From positions 3,596,001 to 3,660,000 of the forward strand of contig NZ_CP009110.1 of NCBI RefSeq assembly GCF_000739085.1: DNA of 64,000 bases, written 5' to 3'. Below, piece by piece: positions 17,878 through 26,890 of the stretch. The notes beneath the pieces were generated by a model. The model did no database searches and had not been told where the DNA came from. It saw only the letters and a program-made list of their open reading frames with translations. Every line of letters begins with the position of its first letter. Position 1 is the stretch's first letter. This DNA is from Amycolatopsis methanolica 239 (GTDB lineage: Bacteria; Actinomycetota; Actinomycetes; Mycobacteriales; Pseudonocardiaceae). The position numbers and the translations under genes are program-made.

Positions 17878-17903
17878 GGAATTCCCAGTTGCCAGTAGCC
17901 GTT
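17878..17903 (+). promoter_or_regulatory. SigR-type promoter of rbpA
   Basis: GGAAT at 17878-17882 and GTT at 17901-17903 are separated by exactly 18 nt, the consensus for the thiol-stress sigma factor SigR known from Streptomyces, where rbpA is a direct SigR target. The rbpA start is 58 nt downstream of GTT, leaving a leader of about 50 nt. Confidence 0.8.
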
Positions 17904-17960
17904 GCGTAGGGTGAGCATCACCCTGGCTCTAGACCCGGAGCCGACTGAAAGGACGTCATC

Positions 17961-18308
17961 ATGGCCGACCGTGTTCTCCGTGGAAGCCGGCTGGGAGCGG
18001 TCAGCTACGAGACCGACCGCAATCACGATCTGGCCCCGCGCCGTACGGTGCGATACGCGTGTCCGAAGAACCACGAGTTCGAGGTGCCCTTCTCCGACGA
18101 CGCCGAGATCCCCTCGGTGTGGGAGTGCCGCCTGCACGGCAGCGAGTCCGAGATCGTCGATGGCGCGCAGCCCGAGCAGAAGAAGGTCAAGCCGCCGCGC
18201 ACCCACTGGGACATGCTGCTCGAGCGGCGGAGCATTCCCGAGCTCGAGGAACTGCTGAACGAGCGTCTCGCTGAGCTGAAGGGACGGCGTACGTCCAAGT
18301 CGGCGTAG
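17961..18308 (+). CDS. rbpA: RNA polymerase-binding protein RbpA
   Basis: The 115 residues match RbpA throughout: the N-terminal tail MADRVLRGSRLGAVSYE, the core with VRYACPKNHEFEVPF and WECRLHG, the basic linker KKVKPPRTHW and the sigma-interacting domain RRSIPELEELLNERLAEL. RbpA binds RNA polymerase and group 1/2 sigma factors and stabilises the open complex; it is specific to actinobacteria. The start ATG has GAAAGGACG upstream. A SigR-type promoter precedes it, indicating induction by disulfide stress, and a strong hairpin terminator follows. Confidence 0.96.
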   Translation: MADRVLRGSRLGAVSYETDRNHDLAPRRTVRYACPKNHEFEVPFSDDAEIPSVWECRLHGSESEIVDGAQPEQKKVKPPRTHWDMLLERRSIPELEELLNERLAELKGRRTSKSA

Positions 18309-18332
18309 CGCTTCTGCCTCTCCCACCACACC

Positions 18333-18367
18333 GAAGGCCCCCGTGTCCTCCCGCCACGGGGGCCTTC
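18333..18367. terminator. Terminator hairpin after rbpA, shared with the convergent PRC-barrel gene
   Basis: Arms GAAGGCCCCCGTG (18333-18345) and its exact complement (18355-18367) form 13 bp with a 9-nt loop. It is 24 nt beyond the rbpA stop and 20 nt beyond the stop of the convergent gene at 18388. Confidence 0.85.
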
Positions 18368-18387
18368 GCCTGTTCCGGGGCCGCCGC

Positions 18388-19152
18388 TCAGGCGCGGCGG
18401 TCGCGGTCGGTGTCGGCTTCGATGTGCTCCTTGCGGACTTCGCCGGCCACGGTCTCGGTGTCCTGCACCTCTTCCTTGGCCAGCCGCACGCGTTCGACCG
18501 GCACGGCTTCGGTGGCCACCACCGGCCGCTCTTCGCGCAGGACGACCTCGTGCTCCTCCTCGGAGATGGCGGGCCCGTCCATGGCCTGGCCCCGGTTGGC
18601 GTCGGTGATCGGCTCCCGCTCGACGCGCACTTCCTCCCGGGTCACCGGGACCTGGACCTGCTCGGTCTCGGTGACCACGTACTTGCGCAGCCGGGCGCGG
18701 CCGCGTTCGCGCTGCTCGGTGCCGACCCGCAGCCGCTCCTCCGACCGTGTCATCGCGTCGTCGGTGGTGGGTCCGGAGATGTCCCGGCCGGTCGTCTCCC
18801 GTGCGTGCTCGGCCTGCTGCGGCACCTGGTAGTGGCGGTAGAGCCGCTGCTCCTCGCTCTCGTCGATGTGGCGGCCCTGGGCCGTCGGGTCGGGCGTCAC
18901 CCGCGGCGCGTCCTTGATCAGGTCCTTGGGGTAGGTCGTCTCCAGGTCGCCGTCGTCGCGCGGGCGCACCCCCTGGACGGGCACCAGGGAGTCGTGGGTG
19001 CCGAACAGGCCGGTGCGCACCGTGAGCCAGGTGGGGTGGCCCTGCCGGTCGTCGGTCCACAGTTCCTCGACGTGGCCGATCTTCTCCCCGCTGGTGTGGT
19101 AGAGGGTGTGCCCGGTCCAGTCCGCGAAATAGCGCGTGCCGAATTCGGTCAT
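18388..19152 (-). CDS. PRC-barrel and DUF2382 domain stress protein
   Basis: The 254-residue soluble protein has an N-terminal PRC barrel (residues 10-75: GHTLYHTSGEKIGHVEELW, PTWLTVRTGLFGTHDSLVPV) and a C-terminal DUF2382 segment (about 140-235) rich in charged repeats such as RLRKYVVTETEQVQVPVTRE and EVVLREERPVVATEAVPV. In actinobacteria such proteins are often stress-induced and bound to the envelope or other proteins; the reaction, if any, is unknown. The 300-bp region upstream contains GGGTAA on this strand, the -10 type of SigB/SigF promoters, but no matching GTTT box. Confidence 0.85.
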   Translation of the reverse strand: MTEFGTRYFADWTGHTLYHTSGEKIGHVEELWTDDRQGHPTWLTVRTGLFGTHDSLVPVQGVRPRDDGDLETTYPKDLIKDAPRVTPDPTAQGRHIDESEEQRLYRHYQVPQQAEHARETTGRDISGPTTDDAMTRSEERLRVGTEQRERGRARLRKYVVTETEQVQVPVTREEVRVEREPITDANRGQAMDGPAISEEEHEVVLREERPVVATEAVPVERVRLAKEEVQDTETVAGEVRKEHIEADTDRDRRA

Positions 19153-19465
19153 GGTGGTTCCTTCACTGAAGGCGCCGGCAGATGGCCGGCGGATGAGGGG
19201 ACCCGACGCCGACGAGAACGGCGTTCTGCTCAGTCGGGTCCATCGATGTCGCCGCAACGGGCTCGACGGCTCGACCTCCAGTTACCCTCGGCAGTGATCG
19301 GTTATCGGACCAGCCGGAATGTCACCAAAATGGCGCACACGGCAGGTCGCGAGCGACGACCGACGGTAGAAAACGCCCCTGCCGCCGCCCGTCGGCCCGT
19401 TGCCGGCCGGGCGACGGCCCACGCACAGTAGTGCGCGGTTCTGGCGCGAATCCGGGCCGCGGGGT
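19153..19465. other. Intergenic region without a recognised gene
   Basis: These 313 bp separate the PRC-barrel gene from the end of ppm1. I found no supported frame. It holds an imperfect stem with 8-bp arms GACCCGAC / GTCGGGTC and, on the - strand, GGGTAA at 19282-19287, a possible stress-sigma -10 box for the PRC-barrel gene. Confidence 0.5.
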
Positions 19466-20233
19466 TCAGCGGTGGCGCAGCAGGGCCCGCACCTGCTCGG
19501 CCCGGTAGCGGGCGCCCCACAGGCCCACGCGCAGCAGGGCCTCGCGGATGATGGCGCTGCTCATCTTCGACTGGCCGATCTCCCGCTCGGTGAAGGTGAT
19601 CGGCACCTCGACCACGTCGAAGCCGGTGCGCACGGTGCGCCAGGCGAGGTCGATCTGGAAGCAGTAGCCGCGCGAGGCGATCTCGTCCAGGGGTAGCTTC
19701 TCCAGCACCTCACGCCGGTAGGCGCGGAACCCGGCTGTCACGTCCTTGATCCGCACGCCGAGCGCGAGCCGCGAGTACAGGTTGGCCGCGCGGGAGAGCA
19801 GTTCCCGGTGCCTGGGCCAGTTCACCAGGCTGCCGCCGGGCACGTAGCGGGAGCCGAGCACCAGGTCGGTGTCGCCGAGGGCGTCCAGCATCCGGGGCAG
19901 GTCCTCCGGCGCGTGGGAGCCGTCGGCGTCCATCTCGACGATCGTGCGGTAGTCGCGTTCCAGGCCCCACCGGAACCCGGCTACGTAGGCGGCGCCGAGC
20001 CCGGCCTTCTCGGTGCGGTGCAGCACGTGGACGCGGTCGTCGCCGGCGGCGATCTTGTCCGCGAGTTCCCCGGTGCCGTCCGGGCTGCTGTCATCGACCA
20101 CCAGGGCGTGCACCTCGGGCAGCGCCCGGTGCAGCCGGCCCAGGATGAGTGGTAGGTTGTCCCGCTCGTTGTAGGTCGGGATCACCACCAGGACCGGATC
20201 GATCGGCCGGGCCGCCCGTGGCGCGTGCGCCAT
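19466..20233 (-). CDS. ppm1: Polyprenyl-phosphate mannosyltransferase (Ppm1-type, GT2)
   Basis: The 255-residue GT2 enzyme has [18 protein letters not shown] near the start, [18 protein letters not shown], the metal-binding DAD in [32 protein letters not shown] and [12 protein letters not shown]. It transfers mannose from GDP-mannose to polyprenyl phosphate, supplying the donor for lipoglycans and protein O-mannosylation. There are no transmembrane helices. The gene follows lnt by 28 bp, so the two are one operon. In mycobacteria the same two activities are fused in one Ppm1 protein; here they are separate, as in many other actinobacteria. Confidence 0.92.
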   Translation of the reverse strand: MAHAPRAARPIDPVLVVIPTYNERDNLPLILGRLHRALPEVHALVVDDSSPDGTGELADKIAAGDDRVHVLHRTEKAGLGAAYVAGFRWGLERDYRTIVEMDADGSHAPEDLPRMLDALGDTDLVLGSRYVPGGSLVNWPRHRELLSRAANLYSRLALGVRIKDVTAGFRAYRREVLEKLPLDEIASRGYCFQIDLAWRTVRTGFDVVEVPITFTEREIGQSKMSSAIIREALLRVGLWGARYRAEQVRALLRHR

Positions 20234-20261
20234 CCCCTTGTTCCTCCCCCGGCGGAGAACC

Positions 20262-21848
20262 TCACTCCGCCCTGGTCGCCGTCGTGCTCGTCGCCCGGGC
20301 GCGGACACGCAGGACGAGCCCGGCCAGGATGGCGGCGAGTGCCGCTCCGACCAGCCCGTACTCCGTGGACGCCCCGAGTCGATCCGACAGCGTAGCCTGT
20401 GTGCGCAGCGGCACATCCCCGACCAGGGACGCGGCGGTGAACTGGCTGGTCGACTGGGTGACGGTGCCGTCCGGTTCGACGAGGGCGCTGACCCCGCTGG
20501 TAGCCGACACGACGACCGCGCGGCCGTGCTCGACGGCCCGCAGCCGCGCCATCGCCAGCTGCTGGTAGGTCATTTCGCTGTGCCCGTACCAGGCGTTGTT
20601 GGTGGGCAGCACGATCAGCTGGGCGCCGTCGTTCACTGCGCCGCGGGAGACGTAGTCGTAGGCGATCTCGTAGCAGATGGGCACGGCGACCCGGGTGCCG
20701 GCGATGTCGAGCACCGCCGGGGTGGATCCGGCCTGCATGTCGCCGGTGTCGTCGACGAAGGGCGTGAACCAGCGGGCGATCGAGCGGGCCGGGACGAACT
20801 CGGCGAAGGGCACCAGTTCCTGTTTGGTGTAGTGCTCGCCGCGGCCGGTGGCGGGGTCCCACACGAACTCGGTGTTGCGGGTGCGCTGCCCCGGCTCGCG
20901 GTAGCGGGCGCCGATCAGGGTGGGGATGCCGAGGTCGCGCACCATCTGGTCGAGCACGGGGTCGGTGGTGGTGAGGTCGGTGGCGGTCTCCGGCCACACG
21001 ATGAGGTCCGGCGTGGGCACGGAGCCGGAGCGGATCGCCGCGCCCAGGACCTCGCTCTGGGCGAGGTGGTTGGCGCGCAGGGTGGCCGACTCGTTGATCA
21101 GGTCGAGGCCTACGTCTGGCGCGTTGCCCTGCACCGTGGCGACGGTGCGGCTGCCGGCCTGGGTGCCGGTGCCGATCGTGGGCCACAGCGCGAGCCCGGC
21201 GACAACCGGGACGAGGGTGGCGATCACGGGCAGGCGGAGCGCGCGCCAGTCGCGGCGGGCCGCCTGCGGGAGCAGCGCGGCCAGCCCGAATCCGGCGAGC
21301 ACGACGGCGAACCCGGTCAGCGGCGCGCCACCGATCGAGGCGAGCGGGGTGAACGCGCCCTCGGGCTGGCTGAACGCGACCCGGCCCCACGGGAACCCGC
21401 CGAAGGGCCACCAGCTGCGCGGGGTCTCGCTGGCGATGATCACCGCCGCCATCCACACCGGAGCGCCGGGCAGGCGGGCGACCACGGTGCAGAGGGCGGC
21501 GGCGAGCCCGAGGTAGGCGGCAAGCGCGGCGGACAACGCGACCCACGGGGCGGGGCCGAAGCCGCGGCCGAGGAAGTCCTGCAGCCAGAACAGCAGCGGC
21601 AGGTACAGACCGAGGCCGAACGCGAAGCCGTAGCCGAGGCCGCCCCGGAACCGCCGCCCGCGCAGCGCCAGGCCGAGACCGGCGAAGCCCAGCGGCGCGA
21701 GCCACCACAGGTCACGGGGCGCGAAGGCGAGGTAGAACACGAACCCGGACGCCGCGGCGACCGCGAGGCGCAGCAGCCAAGGCCGCCACTGCCGTTTCTT
21801 CCGGGTGGGTGCCGACGGCTCGGCGGACTCGGCCACTGGTGCTGCCAC
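20262..21848 (-). CDS. lnt: Apolipoprotein N-acyltransferase
   Basis: The 528-residue protein has about seven membrane helices in its N-terminal 200 residues ([20 protein letters not shown] onward), a nitrilase-like periplasmic domain and a final helix. The catalytic triad is visible as Glu in VWPETATDL, Lys in [12 protein letters not shown] and Cys in [10 protein letters not shown]. It adds the third acyl chain to the N-terminal cysteine of lipoproteins. The GTG at 21848 is the likely start. It is the first gene of the lnt-ppm1 operon and lies 10 bp after the amidohydrolase gene, which may drive it. Confidence 0.92.
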   Translation of the reverse strand: MAAPVAESAEPSAPTRKKRQWRPWLLRLAVAAASGFVFYLAFAPRDLWWLAPLGFAGLGLALRGRRFRGGLGYGFAFGLGLYLPLLFWLQDFLGRGFGPAPWVALSAALAAYLGLAAALCTVVARLPGAPVWMAAVIIASETPRSWWPFGGFPWGRVAFSQPEGAFTPLASIGGAPLTGFAVVLAGFGLAALLPQAARRDWRALRLPVIATLVPVVAGLALWPTIGTGTQAGSRTVATVQGNAPDVGLDLINESATLRANHLAQSEVLGAAIRSGSVPTPDLIVWPETATDLTTTDPVLDQMVRDLGIPTLIGARYREPGQRTRNTEFVWDPATGRGEHYTKQELVPFAEFVPARSIARWFTPFVDDTGDMQAGSTPAVLDIAGTRVAVPICYEIAYDYVSRGAVNDGAQLIVLPTNNAWYGHSEMTYQQLAMARLRAVEHGRAVVVSATSGVSALVEPDGTVTQSTSQFTAASLVGDVPLRTQATLSDRLGASTEYGLVGAALAAILAGLVLRVRARATSTTATRAE

Positions 21849-21858
21849 GCGATGAACT

Positions 21859-23469
21859 CTAGGCCGCGGAGGTGAACGCGTCGTAGAGCACCTCACCGCC
21901 CCGGACCGTGCGCAGGCAGGTGGGCAGCGGCGCGTCCGGGTCGAGCGGCGGCAGCGCGGGGACACGCGAGCGCGGGTCGGTGGACCAGCGCTGGACCCGG
22001 GAGTCCGGCGCGGCGACGACGAGGTCGGCGGCGTCCCAGACGGCGTAGTGCGCGGGCGCGCCGGGCACCAGGCTGCCGGTGAGGCCGTCGTTGACGCCCG
22101 CCGCGCGGTGGCCGCCCCGGGTGTGGGCGGTGAAGGCGGCGCGCGCGGACAGGCCGGAGCCGGGCGTGCGGTGGTGGACGGCCGCGCGGACGCTGTCCCA
22201 GGGCTGCAGCGGGGTGACCGGGCAGTCGGAGCCGAACGCGAGCAGGACCCCCTCGGCGGCGAGCATCGCGAACGGGTTCATGGCCGCGGCGCGCTCGGGG
22301 CCCAGCCGTTGGGCATACATGCCCGCCGGCCCGCCCCACAGGGCGTCGAACTGGGGCTGCATGGAGCCGGTGACGCCCCAGCCCGCCAGCGCCCTGGCCT
22401 GCTCGGCGTCGATCATCTCGAGGTGTTCCAGGCGGTGGCGGCCACCGGCCAGGGTGCGCTGCCCGACGGTCTTCTCGGCGAGCTGGAAGCCGCGCACGAC
22501 CTCGGCCACGGCGGCGTCGCCGATGACGTGGAACCCGGCCTGAAGTCCGGCTTCGGTGCAGGCGATCAGGTGCCCGGCGATGGTGTCGGCGTCGAGGTAG
22601 CGGGCGCCGGTGGAGCCGGGTTCGTCGAGGTAGGGCACGTGCAGGGCGGCGGTGTGAGAGCCCAGCGCGCCGTCGGCGAACAGGTCGCCGGCCAGGCCGC
22701 GTGCGCCGAGGCGGCGGGCGGTGTCGACGGCGTCGAGCTCACCCCAGTAGCCGATCACCTCGGGGTGGCCGGGTTCGGCGGCGAGGGCGAGGAGGTCGGC
22801 GAGGTCGTCCTCGCCGGAGATGTCCGGCCCGGCGCATTCGTGGACGCTGACGATGCCGCGGGCGGCGGCCAGGCGGAGGAAGGCCTCCTGGGCGCGGCGG
22901 CGTTGCTCGCGGGTGAGCGCGGCGCGCACGGCGGCGCGGACGTGGTGGTGCGCGTCGCGGGTCAGCGGCCCGTCCGCGGACCAGCCGGCGGCGTCGCGGG
23001 CGGCGGGGGCGAGTTCGACCAGCGCGGTGGACACCAGGGCGGAGTGGACGTCGACGCGGCTGAGGTAGACGGGGACCCCGGCGGCGGCTTCGTCGATCTC
23101 GGCGCGGCTGGGCAGCCGGTCCGCGGTCCAGGTGGTCTCGTCCCAGCCGTGGGCGACGAGGACCTCGCCGGGGCGGGCGGCGGCGCGGATCGCGGCGAGC
23201 AGGCCGGCCGCGTCGGTGATCCCGCCGAGGTCGACTCCGGCCAGGTGGAGGCCAGTGGCGGTGGCGTGCACGTGGGCGTCGACGAAGCCGGGGGCGACGA
23301 ACGCGCCGTCGAGGTCTTCGACGCGGGCGTCCGGGTGCAGGGCGCGGCCGGGGCCGTCCTGGCCGATCCAGACGATGGTGCCGTCCTTGACGGCCATCGC
23401 GGTGGCGTCGGGGTTGCTGGGCGAATGGATCCGCCCGCCCAGCAGGAGCGTGGTGCTGTCGTCGGTCAC
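21859..23469 (-). CDS. YtcJ-like metal-dependent amidohydrolase
   Basis: This 536-residue enzyme of the Amidohydro_3 group has the metal motif VDAHVHATA near residue 80, then VSVHECAG, GFHVIGDAAV, RHRLEHLEMID and the final metal-binding AFGSDCPV. These are typical of YtcJ/exoenzyme-regulatory-type amidohydrolases; the substrate is uncertain (N-acyl or formamide-like compounds have been proposed for the group). The GTG at 23469 has CACACT upstream and no ribosome site. It is divergent from kamA with 98 bp between start codons, and lies upstream of lnt-ppm1 in the same direction. Confidence 0.85.
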   Translation of the reverse strand: MTDDSTTLLLGGRIHSPSNPDATAMAVKDGTIVWIGQDGPGRALHPDARVEDLDGAFVAPGFVDAHVHATATGLHLAGVDLGGITDAAGLLAAIRAAARPGEVLVAHGWDETTWTADRLPSRAEIDEAAAGVPVYLSRVDVHSALVSTALVELAPAARDAAGWSADGPLTRDAHHHVRAAVRAALTREQRRRAQEAFLRLAAARGIVSVHECAGPDISGEDDLADLLALAAEPGHPEVIGYWGELDAVDTARRLGARGLAGDLFADGALGSHTAALHVPYLDEPGSTGARYLDADTIAGHLIACTEAGLQAGFHVIGDAAVAEVVRGFQLAEKTVGQRTLAGGRHRLEHLEMIDAEQARALAGWGVTGSMQPQFDALWGGPAGMYAQRLGPERAAAMNPFAMLAAEGVLLAFGSDCPVTPLQPWDSVRAAVHHRTPGSGLSARAAFTAHTRGGHRAAGVNDGLTGSLVPGAPAHYAVWDAADLVVAAPDSRVQRWSTDPRSRVPALPPLDPDAPLPTCLRTVRGGEVLYDAFTSAA

Positions 23470-23494
23470 GGTGTCGAGTGTGCACGATGGGTCG

Positions 23495-23514
23495 CGACGA
23501 AAGCTTTTACGTCG
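23495..23514. promoter_or_regulatory. Imperfect palindrome between the amidohydrolase gene and kamA
   Basis: CGACG and CGTCG flank AAAGCTTTTA, giving a 20-bp near-palindrome with an AAAGCTTT core, one of the most AT-rich spots nearby. Its position suits a shared operator. The cognate regulator is not identified. Confidence 0.4.
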
Positions 23515-23567
23515 TATTGTCACTTTCACCGGAAGTTTTGACGCCACAGCGCCGACGAGGAGCAGAG

Positions 23568-24935
23568 ATGACTGCGATCCAGGAAGTCTCCCCCGCCGAC
23601 ACCGATGTCGCCGACCAGCCCTACGCCTACCGCCGCACCGAGCTGGCCGAACCGGACTGGCGCCGGTTCCCCGGGTGGCGGGAGGTGACCGAGGCGCAGT
23701 GGCGGGACGCCCAGTGGCAGCGCGTGCACTGCGTGCGCAACATCAAGCAGCTGCGCGCGGTGCTCGGGGACCTGGTCGCGGCGCGGTTCTACGACGACCT
23801 GGCCGCCGACCAGCGCGAGCTGGCGACGATGTCGATGCTGGTGCCGCCGCAGATGCTCAACACGATGACGGTGGACTCGACCGAGGCGTTCTACGCCGAC
23901 CCCATCCGCCGCTACATGCTGCCGGTGCGCAGCGACCGCGACCCGGACTGGCCCAGCCACCCGCACTCGGCGCGCGACTCGCTGCACGAGGCCGAGATGT
24001 GGGTGGTGGAGGGCCTGACCCACCGCTACCCCACCAAGGTGCTGGCCGAGCTACTGTCCACCTGCCCCCAGTACTGCGGCCACTGCACCCGGATGGACCT
24101 GGTGGGCAACTCGACCGAGCAGGTGGTCAAGCACAAGCTGGACCTCAAACCGGTGGACCGCCAGGACGCGATGATCGATTACCTGCGCCGCACACCGGGC
24201 GTGCGAGACGTGGTGGTCTCCGGCGGGGACGTGGCGAACGTGCCGTGGCACCAGCTGGAGTCGTTCCTGATGCGGCTGCTGGACATCGAGACGGTGCGCG
24301 ACATCCGGCTGGCGACCAAAGCGCTGGCCGGACTGCCGCAGCACTGGCTGCAGCCCAAGATCGTCGAGGGGCTGGAGCGGGTGGCGGGCACGGCGCGGCG
24401 GCGCGGGGTGAACCTGGCGATCCACACGCACGTCAACCACGTCCAGTCGGTGACGCCGCTGGTCGCCGAGGCGGCGCGGACCGCGCTGGAGGTCGGGGTG
24501 CGGGACGTGCGCAACCAGGGGGTGCTGATGCGCGGGGTGAACGCGACCCCGGCGGCGCTGCTGGACCTGTGCTTCGCGTTGCAGGGCGAGGCGAACATCC
24601 TGCCGTACTACTTCTACCAGTGCGACATGATCCCCAACGCCGAGCACTGGCGGCTGGCGGTGTGGGAGGCGCAGGAGCTGCAGCACGCGATCATGGGCTA
24701 CCTCCCGGGCTACGCGACGCCCCGCATCGTGTGCGACGTGCCCTACGTCGGGAAGCGCTGGGTGCACCAGGTCGCCGAGTACGACCGCGAGCGCGGCATC
24801 TCCTACTGGACGAAGAACTACCGCACGGGAATCGAACACGACGACCCCGAGGCGCTGCGCCGCCGCTACCCGTTCTACGACCCGATCTCCACGCTGCCCG
24901 AACAGGGCCGCGCCTGGTGGACGGCGCGAGGCTGA
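23568..24935 (+). CDS. kamA: KamA-family radical SAM aminomutase (lysine 2,3-aminomutase-like)
   Basis: The 455-residue protein has the radical SAM cluster CPQYCGHC (Cys166, 170, 173, spacing C-x3-C-x2-C), DVVVSGGDVAN, AIHTHVNH and VRNQGVLMRGVN. The PLP-lysine region of lysine 2,3-aminomutase is represented by GYATPRIVCDVPYVGKRW: the Asp and Lys are kept, but the glycine run before the Lys is replaced by YV. It should use SAM, a 4Fe-4S cluster and PLP to move an amino group from C2 to C3 of lysine or a related amino acid; the altered motif leaves the substrate open. The ATG follows GAGGAGCAGAG. Confidence 0.85.
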   Translation: MTAIQEVSPADTDVADQPYAYRRTELAEPDWRRFPGWREVTEAQWRDAQWQRVHCVRNIKQLRAVLGDLVAARFYDDLAADQRELATMSMLVPPQMLNTMTVDSTEAFYADPIRRYMLPVRSDRDPDWPSHPHSARDSLHEAEMWVVEGLTHRYPTKVLAELLSTCPQYCGHCTRMDLVGNSTEQVVKHKLDLKPVDRQDAMIDYLRRTPGVRDVVVSGGDVANVPWHQLESFLMRLLDIETVRDIRLATKALAGLPQHWLQPKIVEGLERVAGTARRRGVNLAIHTHVNHVQSVTPLVAEAARTALEVGVRDVRNQGVLMRGVNATPAALLDLCFALQGEANILPYYFYQCDMIPNAEHWRLAVWEAQELQHAIMGYLPGYATPRIVCDVPYVGKRWVHQVAEYDRERGISYWTKNYRTGIEHDDPEALRRRYPFYDPISTLPEQGRAWWTARG

Positions 24936-24939
24936 GCGG

Positions 24940-25704
24940 TCAGCCCGTGACGATCACCGTGATCGTCACGGCCACCAGCAGCGCCACGTAGGCGATGGCG
25001 TGCACACGGTCCGGGATCCGGCCGGTCACGCGCCGGGTGATCGCGATCGCGGGTAGCGAACCGGCCAGCAGCAGGCCGGTGGCGGCGACGTCGACGTACC
25101 CGGTGGGGCCGTCCGCCGACACGGCGTAGACCACCGTGGCCACAACGGCCACCGGGGCGCTGAGCGGGTTCGCGATCGCGGTCGCCTCGGTCATCGGCAG
25201 GCCGCTGCGCCGCAGCAGGGGCACGGTCAGCACGCTTCCGCCGACGCCGAGCGCGCTCGCGACCACGCCGATCCCGGCCCCGCCCGCCGTGCGGGCGACC
25301 GGGCCCAGCCCGCCGGGACCGGCGCCGCGGTCGAGGAATCCGTTGCGCAGCAGGCAGTCCGCGATCGTGATCAGCAGGTAGGTTACGAACGCGGCGCGCA
25401 GTATCGGTTCCGGCAGGCGGGTCGTGGTCAGCGCGCCGACCGCGGCGCCGACCGCGATGAACCCGGCCAGCGGCCACACCCGGTCCCGGCGCAGGCGGCC
25501 CGCCCTTGCCTGGGCGAGCGTGGCGGCGAGCGAGTTGACGACCATCACCGCCGCCGAGGTCGCGACCGCGACGTGCATCTGCCCGGTCACGGCGAACACC
25601 ACGGGCACCGTGAGGAACCCGCCGCCGAAGCCGAACAACACGGTGGTCACGCCAGTGAGGCAGCCGAACGCGAGCAGGACGGAGAAGGACACCACGTCCG
25701 GCAC
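24940..25704 (-). CDS. TauE/SafE family membrane permease
   Basis: The 254-residue protein has about eight hydrophobic helices in two repeats, each opening with the family glycine-rich turn: VLFGFGGGFLTVPVVFAVTG and SALGVGGSVLTVPLLRRSG. Members export or import small organic anions such as sulfite, sulfoacetate or taurine derivatives. The GTG at 25704 starts 64 bp from the divergent AraC gene, which may regulate it. The stop lies 4 bp from the convergent kamA stop. Confidence 0.87.
   Translation of the reverse strand: MPDVVSFSVLLAFGCLTGVTTVLFGFGGGFLTVPVVFAVTGQMHVAVATSAAVMVVNSLAATLAQARAGRLRRDRVWPLAGFIAVGAAVGALTTTRLPEPILRAAFVTYLLITIADCLLRNGFLDRGAGPGGLGPVARTAGGAGIGVVASALGVGGSVLTVPLLRRSGLPMTEATAIANPLSAPVAVVATVVYAVSADGPTGYVDVAATGLLLAGSLPAIAITRRVTGRIPDRVHAIAYVALLVAVTITVIVTG
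24947..24969. terminator. 11-bp perfect palindrome at the kamA / TauE convergent end
   Basis: GTGACGATCAC (24947-24957), one C, and the exact complement (24959-24969) lie 11 nt after the kamA stop and inside the last codons of the TauE gene. It could act as a terminator for kamA. The loop would need to open a few pairs, so this is less certain than the other hairpins. Confidence 0.45.
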
Positions 25705-25768
25705 GCTAGAGCCCGGCCGCGGTGGCGGGCATTCGACGAACCGCCACCGATCATCGAGAATCCGACAC

Positions 25769-26548
25769 GTGCGCAACGTTCCCCTCGCCGACGTCGACAG
25801 CCTTGACCGCGACGTGCTGGCGATCGGCACCGACTACCCGCCGGACCATCTGCTGGAGTTCCACGAGCACCGGCGCGCCCAGTTCCTGCACGGCGCGACC
25901 GGGCTGATGGAGGTGGAAACCGCCGACGGCACCTGGACCGTGCCCGCCGACCGCGCGGTCCTCATCCCGCCGCGGACCCGCCACCAGGTCCTGATGCGCG
26001 GCGTCAGCACCCGCAGCCTCTACCTCGAACCCGCGGCGGTGCCGTGGTTCCCCGCCCGCTGTCGGGTCGTCGCGGTCTCGCCGCTGCTGCGTGAACTGCT
26101 GCGCGCCGCCGTCGATGCCGAACCGGAGTACCCGCGGCACGGGCGCGACGCCGCGGTGATGGAGCTGATCCGGCACGAGCTCCAGGCCCTCGCCCCGCTG
26201 CCGTTCGACCTGCCGCTGCCACGCAACCCGCGGCTGCGCGCGCTGTGCCTGGAGTTCCAGCGGCGCCCGGACGTGCACGCGCCGCTGTCCGGGTGGGCGG
26301 CCCGCCTGCACCTGTCCGAGCGCACCCTCAACCGGCTCTTCCGCGCCGAGACCGGGTTGACCTACCAGCGGTGGCGCCAGCGCGCCTGCGCCTTGCACGC
26401 GATCCGGCTGCTCGCCGCTGGCGCCACCGTCACGGCGGTGGCCGCGGCGCTCGGGTACGACACGCCGGCCGCGTTCACCGTGATGTTCCGCCGCGAGACC
26501 GGGTCCGCGCCCAGCGGGTTCCTCACACGTGGCGCAGCGCCTGGTTGA
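25769..26548 (+). CDS. AraC family transcriptional regulator with cupin sensor
   Basis: The 259-residue regulator has an N-terminal cupin (LLEFHEHRRAQFLHGATGLM, VPADRAVLIPPRTRHQVLM) and C-terminal AraC motifs (LSGWAARLHLSERTLNRLFR, AETGLTYQRWRQRACALHA, then TAVAAALGYDTPAAFTVMFR and TGSAPSGFL). The GTG start at 25769 is 64 bp from the divergent TauE gene, a typical regulator/transporter pair. The C-terminus overlaps the convergent zinc-protein gene by 26 bp. Confidence 0.87.
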   Translation: MRNVPLADVDSLDRDVLAIGTDYPPDHLLEFHEHRRAQFLHGATGLMEVETADGTWTVPADRAVLIPPRTRHQVLMRGVSTRSLYLEPAAVPWFPARCRVVAVSPLLRELLRAAVDAEPEYPRHGRDAAVMELIRHELQALAPLPFDLPLPRNPRLRALCLEFQRRPDVHAPLSGWAARLHLSERTLNRLFRAETGLTYQRWRQRACALHAIRLLAAGATVTAVAAALGYDTPAAFTVMFRRETGSAPSGFLTRGAAPG

Positions 26549-26855
26549 GCAGGTTGCCGCTGCGGTCGAGGCAGTCGTCGCAGATCACGGCGCCGGTCTG
26601 GGCGCACCGCATGCGCGGGAGGCTGCGCGTGAAGCCGAGGAAGGTGCGCCGGTCGCTGCGGTCGCAGAACTCGCACGGCTCTCCCCCGGCCCGCAGGCGT
26701 TCCAGGTCGGTGCCGCCGCGGCTGGTGCGCGGCTGTCCGTCGCGGACGAGACTGAGCCCGGTTTCCACGCAGCGCGCGCAGATCGGGCCGGCCGGCCCGG
26801 GGACGCGGCGCTCACCGGCCGCGGGCGGGGTGTCGCAGAACCTGCACCGCATCAT
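26523..26855 (-). CDS. Hypothetical protein with four CxxC zinc motifs
   Basis: From tandem ATGs at 26855/26852 the gene encodes about 110 residues with CRFCDTPP, ICARCVETG, PCEFCDRSD and ICDDCLDRS, four paired-cysteine motifs that suggest two zinc sites of the ClpX-C4 or treble-clef type. Between them are LSLVRDGQPRTSRGG and the helix SLPRMRCAQTGA. Function is unknown. The stop end overlaps the AraC gene on the other strand. Confidence 0.65.
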   Translation of the reverse strand: MMRCRFCDTPPAAGERRVPGPAGPICARCVETGLSLVRDGQPRTSRGGTDLERLRAGGEPCEFCDRSDRRTFLGFTRSLPRMRCAQTGAVICDDCLDRSGNLLNQALRHV

Positions 26856-26890
26856 CCGGTCTTCCCGATCCGGTGGCACCGGAAACCCGT

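Noticed and set aside
18333..18367. Small regulatory RNA at the rbpA hairpin
   Set aside because: The perfect hairpin just beyond two convergent stops is explained by a terminator and needs no RNA gene.
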